Source of the DNA: CAZWSE01 sp964636575
Lineage (GTDB): Bacteria > Pseudomonadota > Alphaproteobacteria > Rhodobacterales > Rhodobacteraceae
DNA: 29,915 nucleotides
Reading direction: 5' to 3'
NCBI GenBank assembly: GCA_964636575.1
Contig: CAZWSE010000041.1
Span: 1-29,915 of the forward strand
Shown one piece after another: positions 22,409 through 29,660 of the stretch (positions within the stretch are counted from its first letter, which is position 1; each line of letters begins with the position of its first letter). The translations under genes and the position numbers were made by a program. The notes under the pieces were generated by a model. It made no database searches. It was not told the origin of the DNA and saw nothing but the letters and a program-made list of their open reading frames with translations.

Positions 22409-22621
22409 TTACAAGCCAGTCGGTTTTGTATCCGCTTTGCAATCTATGGGAGCAGCATTTGTCGCGGTAAAGGCTTCTGCGCCACAAAAGCTACATTTGT
22501 ACTTTTGAAGTGTCCCTTTGTCGCCGGATTTCTCACGCCGCCAGCGGCAATTTTTGAGCCTCCGATTGCGCAATAAAAACAGAACAAGAAAGACAATCGC
22601 GAGGCCAATGAGGATATGCAT
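22409..22621 (-). CDS. Small membrane-anchored zinc-ribbon-like protein
   Basis: This 70-aa protein has one N-terminal membrane helix (residues 3-17), a basic stop-transfer region (RNRRLKN) and a cytoplasmic tail with four cysteines (Cys25, Cys43, Cys46, Cys61). The C-x2-C in YKCSFCGAEAF resembles a zinc-ribbon knuckle, and the NCRWRRE motif supplies another possible ligand. I do not recognise a named family. It precedes the DUF1989 gene by 13 nt and probably forms an operon with it. The ribosome site is weak, and the start at 22621 was chosen because the hydrophobic segment begins directly after it. It is supported by the coherent domain layout rather than by homology. Confidence 0.62.
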   Translation of the reverse strand: MHILIGLAIVFLVLFLLRNRRLKNCRWRREKSGDKGTLQKYKCSFCGAEAFTATNAAPIDCKADTKPTGL

Positions 22622-22919
22622 AGCCCAGATGTTTCAGTTTGTGAGCGTCACTTCAAGAGGCCAAAGAAGGGGGATTCAAGAAAGAATCAGGTTCAGTCAG
22701 ATGTGGCGACAATATGCTCGAATTAAGGAAATTGGCCTTTTCTTTGTGAAAATCGACCAAAAAAGAGAAACAATATCAATTGATTCTAAGGGTATGTTTC
22801 CAAAATACCCTCATTTTTGCCCTATTTTGACCCGACGTTAACTAAACCTTCTGGTTGTAGCAGACTCGCGTTAACCTTGCGCTGTGTGAATATTTCGAAG
22901 CAAACAAGGGACTATTGAA
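22622..22919. other. AT-rich intergenic region, divergent promoters
   Basis: About 300 bp without a convincing gene lie between the zinc-ribbon gene (minus) and the VPLPA-CTERM gene (plus). It holds a perfect palindrome ATCAATTGAT (22775-22784), an inverted repeat GGGTAT/ATACCC (22790-22795 with 22805-22810), and two GTTAAC sites (22837-22842 and 22870-22875) that resemble CtrA half-sites. No consensus promoter could be fixed with confidence. AAGGGA lies 9 nt before the ATG at 22920. Confidence 0.5.
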
Positions 22920-23285
22920 ATGAAAAAATTTCTGACGTCTGTGGCCTTTGTGGCCGCAGCTACAACTTCTGCGCATGCGACAACAATCTCTCCGTCGGGN
23001 NNNNNNNNNNNNNNNNNNNNNNNNNNNNNNNNNNNNNNNNNNNNNNNNNNNNNNNNNNNNNNNNNNNNNNNNNNNNNNNNNNNNNNNNNNNNNNNNNNNG
23101 ACGGCGACTTCCAGTTCTACGACTTCACGTCTGGTCTAGATGCGTCTTTGATCGACGTTGGCACCGGCCCTGTCGTAACACCACCCCCGACAACAAACCC
23201 GAACCCTGTACCTTTGCCCGCAGCAGGCTTCCTGCTTTTGGGTGCATTGGGCGGCATGGGTCTGGCGCGTCGTCGTAAAGCCTAA
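22920..23285 (+). CDS. VPLPA-CTERM sorting domain protein, interrupted by assembly gap
   Basis: Both ends fit a surface protein handled by an exosortase-type system. The N-terminus has a Sec signal peptide (MKKFLTSVAFVAAATTSAHA, cleavage after residue 20). The C-terminus has a Pro/Thr-rich linker, the VPLPA motif, a hydrophobic helix (GFLLLGALGGMGLA) and an RRRK tail. Such proteins are cut at the tripartite C-terminal signal and exported to the cell surface or matrix. A run of 100 N (23000-23099) replaces the middle. Exactly 100 usually marks a gap of unknown size, so the apparent 121-aa reading frame across it is not real evidence of length. It could be one gene with a lost interior or, less likely, two genes. 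A strong terminator follows. Confidence 0.75.
   Translation: MKKFLTSVAFVAAATTSAHATTISPSXXXXXXXXXXXXXXXXXXXXXXXXXXXXXXXXXXDGDFQFYDFTSGLDASLIDVGTGPVVTPPPTTNPNPVPLPAAGFLLLGALGGMGLARRRKA
23000..23099. other. Assembly gap (100 N)
   Basis: One hundred consecutive N bases lie inside the VPLPA-CTERM gene. The round number indicates a scaffold gap of unknown true length. Repetitive sequence within the protein's mid-region is a plausible cause. Confidence 0.99.
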
Positions 23286-23311
23286 GACAACACTCGAACG
23301 CACAAAAGAAA

Positions 23312-23339
23312 ACGGGGCCTCAGCGGGCCCCGTTTTTTT
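23312..23339. terminator. Strong bidirectional rho-independent terminator
   Basis: ACGGGGCC (23312-23319) pairs with GGCCCCGT (23326-23333), followed by seven T on the plus strand. On the minus strand the stem is followed by TTTTCTTTTG. It ends both the VPLPA-CTERM gene and, from the other side, sdhB, whose stop is 16 nt away. Confidence 0.92.
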
Positions 23340-23354
23340 GTCTGCAAGCGTGAT

Positions 23355-24134
23355 TTAGACCGTCCGTTCAACCATCATCTTTTTGACTTCCGCAATGGCC
23401 AGCGCCGGATTCAAGCCTTTAGGACAAGTCTTTGCGCAGTTCATAATGGTGTGGCAGCGGTACAGCTTGAACGGATCTTCCAATTCATCCAAACGCTCGC
23501 CGGTGGCCTCATCCCGGCTGTCGATGATCCAGCGGTAGGCGTGCAGCAACGCGGCTGGCCCAAGATACCGATCGCCATTCCACCAGTAAGATGGGCAGGA
23601 CGTCGAACAGCATGCGCACATGACACATTCATACAGGCCGTCCAGTTTGGAACGATCCTCAACAGATTGCTTCCATTCTTTTGCCGGACGGTTTGTCTTG
23701 GTTTCCAGCCACGGCATGATTGACGCATGTTGGGCGTAAAAATGGGTCAGATCAGGGATCAAATCCTTGATGACAGGCATGTGCGGTAGAGGGTAAATTT
23801 TGACGTCCCCGTTAACGTCTTCCATCCCATGCAGGCAAGCCAGCGTATTGATCCCATCAATGTTCATCGCACAAGACCCGCAAATACCTTCGCGGCAGGA
23901 CCGGCGGAATGTCAGGGTCGGATCAATTTCGGACTTAATCTTAATCAATGCATCCAAGATCATCGGACCGCATGTATCAAGATCAACCCAATAGCTGTCG
24001 ATCCGAGGGTTCTCACCGTCATCAGGGTTCCAGCGATAGATCTGGAACTTGCGCAGGTTGTTGGCACCTTCAGGTTTCGGCCATGTCTTACCGGTTTTCA
24101 TGCGGCTATTTTTAGGAAGCGTCAATTGCACCAT
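23355..24134 (-). CDS. sdhB: Succinate dehydrogenase iron-sulfur subunit
   Basis: SdhB carries electrons from the flavin of SdhA to ubiquinone through three Fe-S clusters on the cytoplasmic face of complex II. The 259-aa protein has the [2Fe-2S] ligands Cys80, Cys85, Cys88 and Cys100. The remaining ligands of the [4Fe-4S] and [3Fe-4S] centres lie in CVMCACCSTSCP (Cys170-180) and CHTIMNCAKTCPKG (Cys227, Cys233, Cys237). The start was placed at 24134 (MVQLTLPKNS) to match the usual alphaproteobacterial length; the longer frame to 24218 adds 28 unrelated residues. Unlike the usual arrangement, it is separated from sdhA by about 2.7 kb containing four other genes and lies downstream of an fkbM-like gene with a 237-bp gap. 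It may therefore need its own promoter. Confidence 0.96.
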   Translation of the reverse strand: MVQLTLPKNSRMKTGKTWPKPEGANNLRKFQIYRWNPDDGENPRIDSYWVDLDTCGPMILDALIKIKSEIDPTLTFRRSCREGICGSCAMNIDGINTLACLHGMEDVNGDVKIYPLPHMPVIKDLIPDLTHFYAQHASIMPWLETKTNRPAKEWKQSVEDRSKLDGLYECVMCACCSTSCPSYWWNGDRYLGPAALLHAYRWIIDSRDEATGERLDELEDPFKLYRCHTIMNCAKTCPKGLNPALAIAEVKKMMVERTV

Positions 24135-24371
24135 ATCAGTTACGTCTTTCTTGGCTCTTTCGCAGACAGACAATCCGTATCCGACCAAAACACCTGCATT
24201 TCGCAAGCATATGCTCAACCGTCGAAAAGGGTCATCGTTTAGGTGGAGTTATACAGCCAAAACCGCCCCGCCGTCTCGCGTAAAAAGAGCGCAGGCAGCG
24301 AATTGATTTAGGCATTTGAACGAAGTTCCGGTCCATCGGCCTTCGTGTTGGAAAACAGCGTCACATCACTT
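24135..24371 (-). promoter_or_regulatory. Gap upstream of sdhB, possible separate promoter
   Basis: These 237 bp separate the fkbM-like stop from the sdhB start. An imperfect hairpin (GAAG...CTTC arms, around 24326-24348) follows the fkbM-like gene but lacks a T-run. A TATAAC hexamer lies at about 24249-24254 on the minus strand without a convincing -35. If transcription does not read through from sdhCDA, the sdhB promoter must be here. Confidence 0.3.
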
Positions 24372-25160
24372 TCAAGATCGCAGGCCCAGCTTGAACAAGG
24401 TATTGTCCTCACCCTTGAAAACGGCCCCATAACCAAGGTCCGCAAGACGACCCAATACATCACCACCCCAGTCTTCAGCGTGGTTCGTTTCCATCAACAA
24501 GAAATCAGGCAAGCGAGGCGTATTATCAAAGAACGGCAGCAAAACCCGATCTTCGAAACCTTCAACGTCAATCTTGATGACGAACAGGTCATCATCCTTC
24601 ATTCCGTCCAAAAGATCGGTGACGGGTTTGACAGGCACAGTGATCCCTTGGGTTTCGCGCGGGTTGCTGCCCACAAGCGAAGACTGGCCCAGATTTTGAT
24701 GATCCAAATGCAAGGTCGCTTCGCCAACCTTATCGCCTAAGGCAACCTGTTCGACATGGATCAGGTCTGCCATATCGTTAAGCCCGATGTTTGTTTTCAA
24801 GCGGCTGGCCATGTTCGGGTTCGGCTCGACCGCGGTGATCTTTGATCCCGCGGCCATTTTGGCCCCAAGCACAATAGAGTAGCTGCCGCAATTTGCGCCA
24901 ATATCAATCATAAAGCAGCGCTTCCCAGACACCTGTTCGATCAGCGCATCCATGGACTTTGGCTCTGCCACATCCGCGGTCATGAACATGATCCATTCGG
25001 TCAGGTTCCCATTCAGAAACAGCCGGAACTTCTGGCCTCTGATCGACGCGATTGTGGGTGGAAGATTGCGACGCACAACGCCGCGCAGCCCGCGAACATT
25101 CTTAGACGCCTGCGCAAGAGCGCGAAGACAAGGGTAAGCCGATTGCTCGATCAATGACAT
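24372..25160 (-). CDS. FkbM family SAM-dependent methyltransferase
   Basis: This 262-aa class I methyltransferase of the FkbM type has the SAM-binding motif I IDIGANCGSY (85-94), the acidic EPNP (112-115) closing beta-2, and the family's IKIDVEGFEDRVL (195-207). FkbM enzymes methylate hydroxyl groups of sugars, polyketides or surface glycans; the acceptor here is unknown. AAGGA precedes the ATG by about 9 nt. It lies between sdhA and sdhB, together with a sulfotransferase-like gene and a lipoprotein gene. An AT-rich 216-bp region upstream probably holds its own promoter. The pairing with a sulfotransferase-like gene suggests modification of an extracellular polysaccharide or glycolipid, which is inference from context. 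Confidence 0.88.
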   Translation of the reverse strand: MSLIEQSAYPCLRALAQASKNVRGLRGVVRRNLPPTIASIRGQKFRLFLNGNLTEWIMFMTADVAEPKSMDALIEQVSGKRCFMIDIGANCGSYSIVLGAKMAAGSKITAVEPNPNMASRLKTNIGLNDMADLIHVEQVALGDKVGEATLHLDHQNLGQSSLVGSNPRETQGITVPVKPVTDLLDGMKDDDLFVIKIDVEGFEDRVLLPFFDNTPRLPDFLLMETNHAEDWGGDVLGRLADLGYGAVFKGEDNTLFKLGLRS

Positions 25161-25376
25161 ACTGTCAGTCCTTTTTAATCAAAATGGACCTATCAGAGGA
25201 AAGCCATCCCCTATCCAAAGGCCCAGCGCGCCAACCGGCGTGCTTGTTTCTTTCATAATACGGTGAAACAGGAGACTTAAGGTTCAATTAAAATTTTTGT
25301 CGTCAAAACGCGCGGAGAAGCGCCCGCGAGATGCTCTGGTTGGTTAACAATAGACCTTGGGCGCTATGACTGTTGT
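25161..25376 (-). promoter_or_regulatory. AT-rich gap upstream of the fkbM-like gene
   Basis: These 216 bp between the lipoprotein stop and the methyltransferase start contain a minus-strand TTGACG (near 25304) and TATTAT (near 25257-25262), but at no ideal spacing. A low-GC block (AAAATTTTTGTC region, 25291-25302) stands out from the surroundings. No small gene was found. Confidence 0.3.
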
Positions 25377-25706
25377 CTATTCTGCAACAGTAGGCTGTAT
25401 CGCAACGGCCGAAATACAGCGAGCCGTTGGCGCGCGTGCAATAATGTTATCAATCGTTTCCACAACTTGTGGGGTTGGCCCCGCCACAGATCCAGCAGAT
25501 AAACCCGTTAATTCAAGCCGACTGGCATTGTTTATGATGCATGCGGTGTAAGGCTCTAGCCGTTCTTTGGGCACGTTGTCATATTCAGAGGCCAAAGCCT
25601 TCAACACAGCGGATCGCGCCGCATCAAACCCGAGATTTGGGCCACCCTGCTGGTAGGCTGAACAGCCTCCAAGCACCAAAGCTGCTGCAAGTGTTATCCG
25701 GATCAT
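25377..25706 (-). CDS. Small predicted lipoprotein
   Basis: This 109-aa protein has a lipoprotein signal: MIRITLAAALVLGGC, with the lipobox LGGC, and is lipidated at Cys15. Ser follows at the +2 position, so outer-membrane sorting is likely by E. coli rules. The mature part (SAYQQGGPNLGFDAARSAV...) is mostly helical and has two further cysteines that could form a disulfide. No named family was recognised. GGAG lies 8-9 nt before the ATG, which overlaps the stop of the sulfotransferase-like gene (ATGA), so the two are co-translated. The function is unknown. Confidence 0.72.
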   Translation of the reverse strand: MIRITLAAALVLGGCSAYQQGGPNLGFDAARSAVLKALASEYDNVPKERLEPYTACIINNASRLELTGLSAGSVAGPTPQVVETIDNIIARAPTARCISAVAIQPTVAE

Positions 25707-26557
25707 AAGGGGTCTCCTGTCATATGAGGAAATCGAGGTGGGGCACTGGTAATCTGTCGCAATTTTGCGGCTTCCTCAGGGTAAAACACAGACAACAGCC
25801 GGATGAAATCACCTTCTTGGGCCGCGATCCACAATATCATGTAGAATTCGGGGTCTTCGCGCAACGCGGCCGAACGGTCTCTGGTGGCCAACGCCGTGCC
25901 CTCGGTCGCGTCCGTCTGGAACGATGATCCCTGTCCATAAGGTTGAACAGCCCCCAGCGTATTGTCCGTCGCGGTCAACCCAAGCGTGGCAATCAATGAC
26001 GTCCTGTAGACTTCATCCGATACCCAAGCGTCATATGAGACACCAACAAGCGCACCACTTTGCACCATCGCCAGCCCATCGGCATAGCTCCCCAAAGCCC
26101 GCAGCAAAATGGTCATGCGTTGGGCAGCAGTGAACAGATCGTTCTGCCGCAGCTTCGTCAAGAGCGAGGCCATCCAGTTGGAAAAACTCCGATGGATCAG
26201 CAATTCCACGTCAATTTCATCAGCCCGCAGGCCCTCAGTGGCAGGTTTGTTGTCACGGGGCATTGTGTCTTCGTAAGACAAGATGACCATCGGCGACCCG
26301 CCCGCTTTGGTCAGCTTTTCCGGCTTGTTCGGCACACGTGTGCCATTCACCTCAACCGAGCCAGGCGATTTGAACGGATGTTGCCCGTACTTGCAGTTGT
26401 TTACAAATATGGCACCACTGCCGACTGTATTGCGCTGCATCCAGTTGATGACCGCATGGTTACCAGCCCGGCGCATACCAAAAACCCTGAAACTGCGCGC
26501 AGGCGCCAGATCAAACTTGGACCAACCCAAGGCGTCACTTTGCGCAGCCTCAGTCAT
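25703..26557 (-). CDS. Sulfotransferase-like P-loop protein
   Basis: This 284-aa protein is probably cytoplasmic. Its N-terminal FRVFGMRRAGNHAVINWM (23-40) resembles the 5'-phosphosulfate-binding loop of PAPS-dependent sulfotransferases in its divergent GxRRxGNHA form. HRSFSNWMAS (122-131) resembles the 3'-phosphate-binding segment (R...N..S). If these assignments hold, it transfers sulfate from PAPS to a hydroxyl of a glycan or lipid. The rest has no recognisable domain, and a nucleotide-binding protein of another kind is possible. It begins 3 nt after the small exported protein gene with no ribosome site, so translation is probably coupled to it. It overlaps the lipoprotein gene by ATGA. 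Confidence 0.6.
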   Translation of the reverse strand: MTEAAQSDALGWSKFDLAPARSFRVFGMRRAGNHAVINWMQRNTVGSGAIFVNNCKYGQHPFKSPGSVEVNGTRVPNKPEKLTKAGGSPMVILSYEDTMPRDNKPATEGLRADEIDVELLIHRSFSNWMASLLTKLRQNDLFTAAQRMTILLRALGSYADGLAMVQSGALVGVSYDAWVSDEVYRTSLIATLGLTATDNTLGAVQPYGQGSSFQTDATEGTALATRDRSAALREDPEFYMILWIAAQEGDFIRLLSVFYPEEAAKLRQITSAPPRFPHMTGDPL

Positions 26558-26560
26558 GGT

Positions 26561-26860
26561 TCATCTGGGAACCAAACGGACAGATCGGGTCTTGCGATCC
26601 CGCACCGGAACACGCGTGGCTTCTTGTCTGGTAAAGCCAAAGTAACAGCGCAAGTACGCTGCCCGAACTTGGTAGTCGGATGGCTGGATGTTGTTCGGAC
26701 CGCGCGAGTCATAAGCATATTGCACGGACCGCTTGAAGCATCGAGCCTCCGCCTCTGACGGGCTTAGCCTGCCGAACCCCTGAGCAGACGATGCAGACGG
26801 CACCGCGAAACTCAAGATCCCCAAGACCGTGGCTGTTGCTAGTACCGACCGAAGTATCAT
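26561..26860 (-). CDS. Small exported hypothetical protein following sdhA
   Basis: This 99-aa protein has a Sec signal peptide (MILRSVLATATVLGILSFAVPSASSA, cleaved after about residue 26) and a basic mature part (SPSEAEARCFKRSVQYAYDSRGPNN...) with two cysteines that may pair in the periplasm. The start at 26860 was preferred: AAGGA lies 11 nt upstream and the signal peptide begins there. The longer frame to 26920 would run back into sdhA. It begins 19 nt after sdhA, so it belongs to the sdh transcript. A small unknown gene at this place between sdhA and sdhB is common in Rhodobacterales. Function is unknown. Confidence 0.68.
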   Translation of the reverse strand: MILRSVLATATVLGILSFAVPSASSAQGFGRLSPSEAEARCFKRSVQYAYDSRGPNNIQPSDYQVRAAYLRCYFGFTRQEATRVPVRDRKTRSVRLVPR

Positions 26861-26879
26861 CGCATGTAAGTCCTTTGCT

Positions 26880-28688
26880 TCAGAACGTCCTTTGTTTCGG
26901 AGCGATCCGTTTGGGGTCAATTCCGCCGTCGTTGTGGCTGGTCAAAGGCTGCATGTGCACACCACGGAACCCGAGATCGGCTTTGTTTTCACCGTTGAAC
27001 CAGATCAACGAGTGTTTACGCCAGTTCTCGTCATCACGCTCGGGGAAGTCCTCATGGGCATGCGCGCCACGGCTTTCCTGACGGGCCTCGGCTGCGGTGA
27101 TCGTCGCCACAGCGTTCGGGATCAGGTTGGCCAATTCAAGCGTTTCCATCAGGTCCGAATTCCATACAAGGCTACGATCGGTCACACCGACATCAGTCCA
27201 TTTGCTGGCAACATCGTCCATGCCGTCCTTACCGTTCTTCAGCGTATCGCTGGCACGGAACACGGCTGCATCCTTCTGCATGGTCTGCTGCATTTCCAGA
27301 CGCAAGGCTGCGGTCGGCGTGTGACCCTTCGCATAGCGTGTGTTGTCAAAACGATCCAAAGCCGCCTGCACGGACTTCGCATTCGGTGTCGGGATCGCGG
27401 CAGCACGGTCAACGACCTCACCCGCACGGATCGCAGCTGCACGGCCAAAGACCACAAGATCGATCAATGAATTTGAACCCAAACGGTTGGCACCATGCAC
27501 CGATGCACAACCCGCCTCACCCACAGCCATCAGGCCAGGTGACACGCGGTCAGGGCTGTCCTTGGTCGGGGCAAGCACCTCACCCCAATAATTCGTCGGA
27601 ATACCGCCCATATTGTAGTGCACAGTCGGCAGCACAGGGATCGGTTCCTTGTTCAGGTTCACCCCCGCAAAAACACGGGCAGACTCGGAAATACCGGGCA
27701 AACGCAGTTGCAATGTCTCAGGCGGCAAATGCGACAGGTTCAGGTGGATGTGATCACCATCCTTGCCGACGCCACGCCCTTCGCGGATTTCCATCGTCAT
27801 ACAGCGGCTAACGTAGTCACGCGGGGCAAGGTCTTTATACTGTGGCGCATAACGCTCCATGAACCGCTCGCCTTCGGAGTTGGTCAGATACCCGCCTTCG
27901 CCGCGCGCACCTTCGGTGATCAAACAGCCAGCGCCATAGATGCCTGTCGGGTGGAATTGCACGAACTCCATATCCTGCAAAGGCAGGCCAGCGCGGGCGG
28001 TCATACCGCCACCGTCGCCAGTACACGTATGGGCAGAAGTGGCCGAGAAATAAGCACGGCCATAACCACCCGTCGCCAAGACAACCATCTTGGACGCGAA
28101 CAAGTGCAAAGTGCCATCATCCAGCTTCCACGCCAGAACACCTTGGCAAACGCCATCGTCGGACATCACCAAATCAATAGCGAAGTATTCGATATAGAAC
28201 TCAGCGTTGTTCTTCAGGGATTGACCATAGAGGGTATGCAAAATGGCGTGGCCGGTCCGGTCAGCAGCCGCACAGGTGCGCTGAACAGCGGGGCCTTCAC
28301 CAAATTCAGTTGTGTGACCGCCGAATGGGCGTTGATAAATCTTGCCCTCTTCCGTGCGCGAAAAAGGAACGCCATAGTGTTCCAGCTCATACACAGCCTT
28401 GGGCGCTTCACGGGCGAGGTATTCCATCGCATCCGTATCGCCAAGCCAGTCCGATCCTTTGACCGTGTCATACATATGCCACTGCCAGTGGTCCGGGCCC
28501 ATGTTCGACAAAGACGCCGCAATACCGCCTTGGGCGGCAACTGTATGCGAACGGGTCGGGAAAACCTTGGTCACACAGGCGGTGCGCAAACCCTGTTCGG
28601 CCATGCCCAGCGTCGCGCGCAGCCCAGCACCACCGGCGCCAACAACAACGACATCGTATTCATGGGTCTCATATTCGTAAGCAGCCAT
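26880..28688 (-). CDS. sdhA: Succinate dehydrogenase flavoprotein subunit
   Basis: SdhA oxidises succinate to fumarate with covalently bound FAD, linking the TCA cycle to the quinone pool. The 602-aa protein has the dinucleotide fold VVVVGAGGAGLRAT (13-26) and the FAD-attachment segment RSHTVAAQGG, with the expected flavin-linked His48. The active-site FHPTGIYGAGCLITEGARGEGG region and the HYNMGGIPTN stretch lie in the middle, and GANRLGSNSLIDLVVFGRAA carries C-terminal FAD contacts. GGAGG precedes the ATG. It lies 23 nt downstream of sdhD and 19 nt upstream of the small exported protein gene. It also supplies the binding platform for SdhB, whose gene is displaced here. Confidence 0.98.
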   Translation of the reverse strand: MAAYEYETHEYDVVVVGAGGAGLRATLGMAEQGLRTACVTKVFPTRSHTVAAQGGIAASLSNMGPDHWQWHMYDTVKGSDWLGDTDAMEYLAREAPKAVYELEHYGVPFSRTEEGKIYQRPFGGHTTEFGEGPAVQRTCAAADRTGHAILHTLYGQSLKNNAEFYIEYFAIDLVMSDDGVCQGVLAWKLDDGTLHLFASKMVVLATGGYGRAYFSATSAHTCTGDGGGMTARAGLPLQDMEFVQFHPTGIYGAGCLITEGARGEGGYLTNSEGERFMERYAPQYKDLAPRDYVSRCMTMEIREGRGVGKDGDHIHLNLSHLPPETLQLRLPGISESARVFAGVNLNKEPIPVLPTVHYNMGGIPTNYWGEVLAPTKDSPDRVSPGLMAVGEAGCASVHGANRLGSNSLIDLVVFGRAAAIRAGEVVDRAAAIPTPNAKSVQAALDRFDNTRYAKGHTPTAALRLEMQQTMQKDAAVFRASDTLKNGKDGMDDVASKWTDVGVTDRSLVWNSDLMETLELANLIPNAVATITAAEARQESRGAHAHEDFPERDDENWRKHSLIWFNGENKADLGFRGVHMQPLTSHNDGGIDPKRIAPKQRTF

Positions 28689-28711
28689 ATCAAAGGCCTC
28701 CGTTCAACAGG

Positions 28712-29083
28712 TTAAAGCGCGATGCGGGCGATGGCGAACAGGCCAGTCGCGGCAGCGGCATAAGACAGGCAGATCATCAGCATGATCGTGATCTTTTGTG
28801 CTGTTCCATGCACATAGTCCTCGATCAGTGTTTGAACACCGTCTTTGAAGTGGATCATCGAAATCAGGATCGTCAGTGCCGCCACAATAGCAGGAAACGG
28901 ACGCCCGAAATATTCCATCACCTCGGCATGCGGCTTGCCCAGCATCGGGCCAAATGTGAAGACGAACAAGGGAACCAGCAACAACAGGCCGAAGGAAGAC
29001 ACCTTCATCGCCCAAAAGTGAGCCGTTCCGGTTTTGGCAGACCCCATGCCAGTGGCGCGTTTGCGGTCGGTCAGAAATGCCAT
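28712..29083 (-). CDS. sdhD: Succinate dehydrogenase membrane anchor subunit
   Basis: SdhD (123 aa) is one of two membrane anchors that hold haem b and the ubiquinone site of complex II. Three hydrophobic segments are visible (about 29-49, 64-84 and 97-120). The family's GTAHFWAMKVSSFGLLLLVPL N-terminal helix start and MIHFKDGVQTLIEDYVHG loop, which carries the haem-side His and quinone-site Asp-Tyr, are present. It starts 12 nt after sdhC and ends 23 nt before sdhA in the usual sdhCDA order. Confidence 0.94.
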   Translation of the reverse strand: MAFLTDRKRATGMGSAKTGTAHFWAMKVSSFGLLLLVPLFVFTFGPMLGKPHAEVMEYFGRPFPAIVAALTILISMIHFKDGVQTLIEDYVHGTAQKITIMLMICLSYAAAATGLFAIARIAL

Positions 29084-29095
29084 ATCAAACCCTCC

Positions 29096-29479
29096 TTACA
29101 CGATCACGATGGTCAGAAGGGTCAGGATAATCGACCCCCCGATCACAGCGTAGCCAAGTTTATATGCAGTCTCTAGATCCAGCCCGATGGCATTGTCCCA
29201 GATCAGGTGGCGCACGCCAGCAAGGGTATGATACCACAACCCCCACAGCGACAACGTCATCACCAGATCACCGAACCAGCTGGTCAGAAATCCGTCAGCA
29301 CGGGCAAAAGCCTCGGGCGACGTTGCAGCCGCGAGAAACCACCAAATGATCAGCAAGCTCGACACCATCAGGGCGTTGCCCGTGATCCGCGTCAGAATAG
29401 AGGTCATAGAGGTCAGCTGCGGGCGATAAATCGACAGGTGCGGCGAAAGCGGGCGATTGCCCCGATTGACGTCAGCCAT
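29096..29479 (-). CDS. sdhC: Succinate dehydrogenase cytochrome b556 subunit
   Basis: SdhC (127 aa) is the larger membrane anchor of complex II, with three hydrophobic segments. It has the hallmark N-terminus RPLSPHLSIYRPQLTSMTSILTRITG, which forms the quinone site, and the haem-ligand segment LWYHTLAGVRHLIWD. The start at 29479 was chosen because AAGGAG lies 7 nt upstream and the family begins MADVNRGNRPLSPHL; an upstream in-frame ATG at 29554 would add 25 unrelated residues. It is the first gene of the sdh transcript, and two GTGATCAC palindromes lie about 120-150 bp upstream. Confidence 0.95.
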   Translation of the reverse strand: MADVNRGNRPLSPHLSIYRPQLTSMTSILTRITGNALMVSSLLIIWWFLAAATSPEAFARADGFLTSWFGDLVMTLSLWGLWYHTLAGVRHLIWDNAIGLDLETAYKLGYAVIGGSIILTLLTIVIV

Positions 29480-29598
29480 GGCATGGCTCCTTTTGGTTCC
29501 CTTAGCATTGCTTTTAATGACTTTCACGGCGAAGTCTACGGAAGCAAAGGTCACAGTGGCGCGGTTTTTTGGCGCGGGCAGCGTGTTTAGGCAGCTTC

Positions 29599-29627
29599 GT
29601 GATCACCACACCCAAAACTGTGATCAC
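29599..29627. promoter_or_regulatory. Paired GTGATCAC palindromes upstream of sdhC
   Basis: Two perfect 8-bp palindromes GTGATCAC (29599-29606 and 29620-29627) are 21 bp apart centre to centre, two helical turns. They are bracketed by AGCTTC (29593-29598) and GAAGCT (starting 29636). The phasing suggests two dimers of one regulator on the same face of DNA. The same 8-mer also occurs inside coding sequence at 27750 and 29782, so the word alone is not proof. Confidence 0.45.
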
Positions 29628-29660
29628 AAAATGCTGAAGCTTAACAAAAAGCTAATGCCC

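Noticed and set aside
22518..22841. Plus-strand ORF (107 codons) across the AT-rich gap
   Set aside because: It begins inside the opposite small zinc-ribbon gene, has no ribosome site and its product is basic low-complexity sequence.
22837..22875. CtrA binding sites upstream of the VPLPA-CTERM gene
   Set aside because: Two GTTAAC words are present, but neither has a second TTAA at the 7-bp spacing of a full CtrA site.
24135..24218. Longer SdhB starting at 24218
   Set aside because: The 28 extra residues are not part of SdhB; 259 aa from 24134 is the family's usual length in alphaproteobacteria.
27618..28715. Long plus-strand ORF (365 codons) opposite sdhA
   Set aside because: It is wholly antisense to a highly conserved gene, has no domain and no plausible upstream signals; it is a coding-frame artefact.
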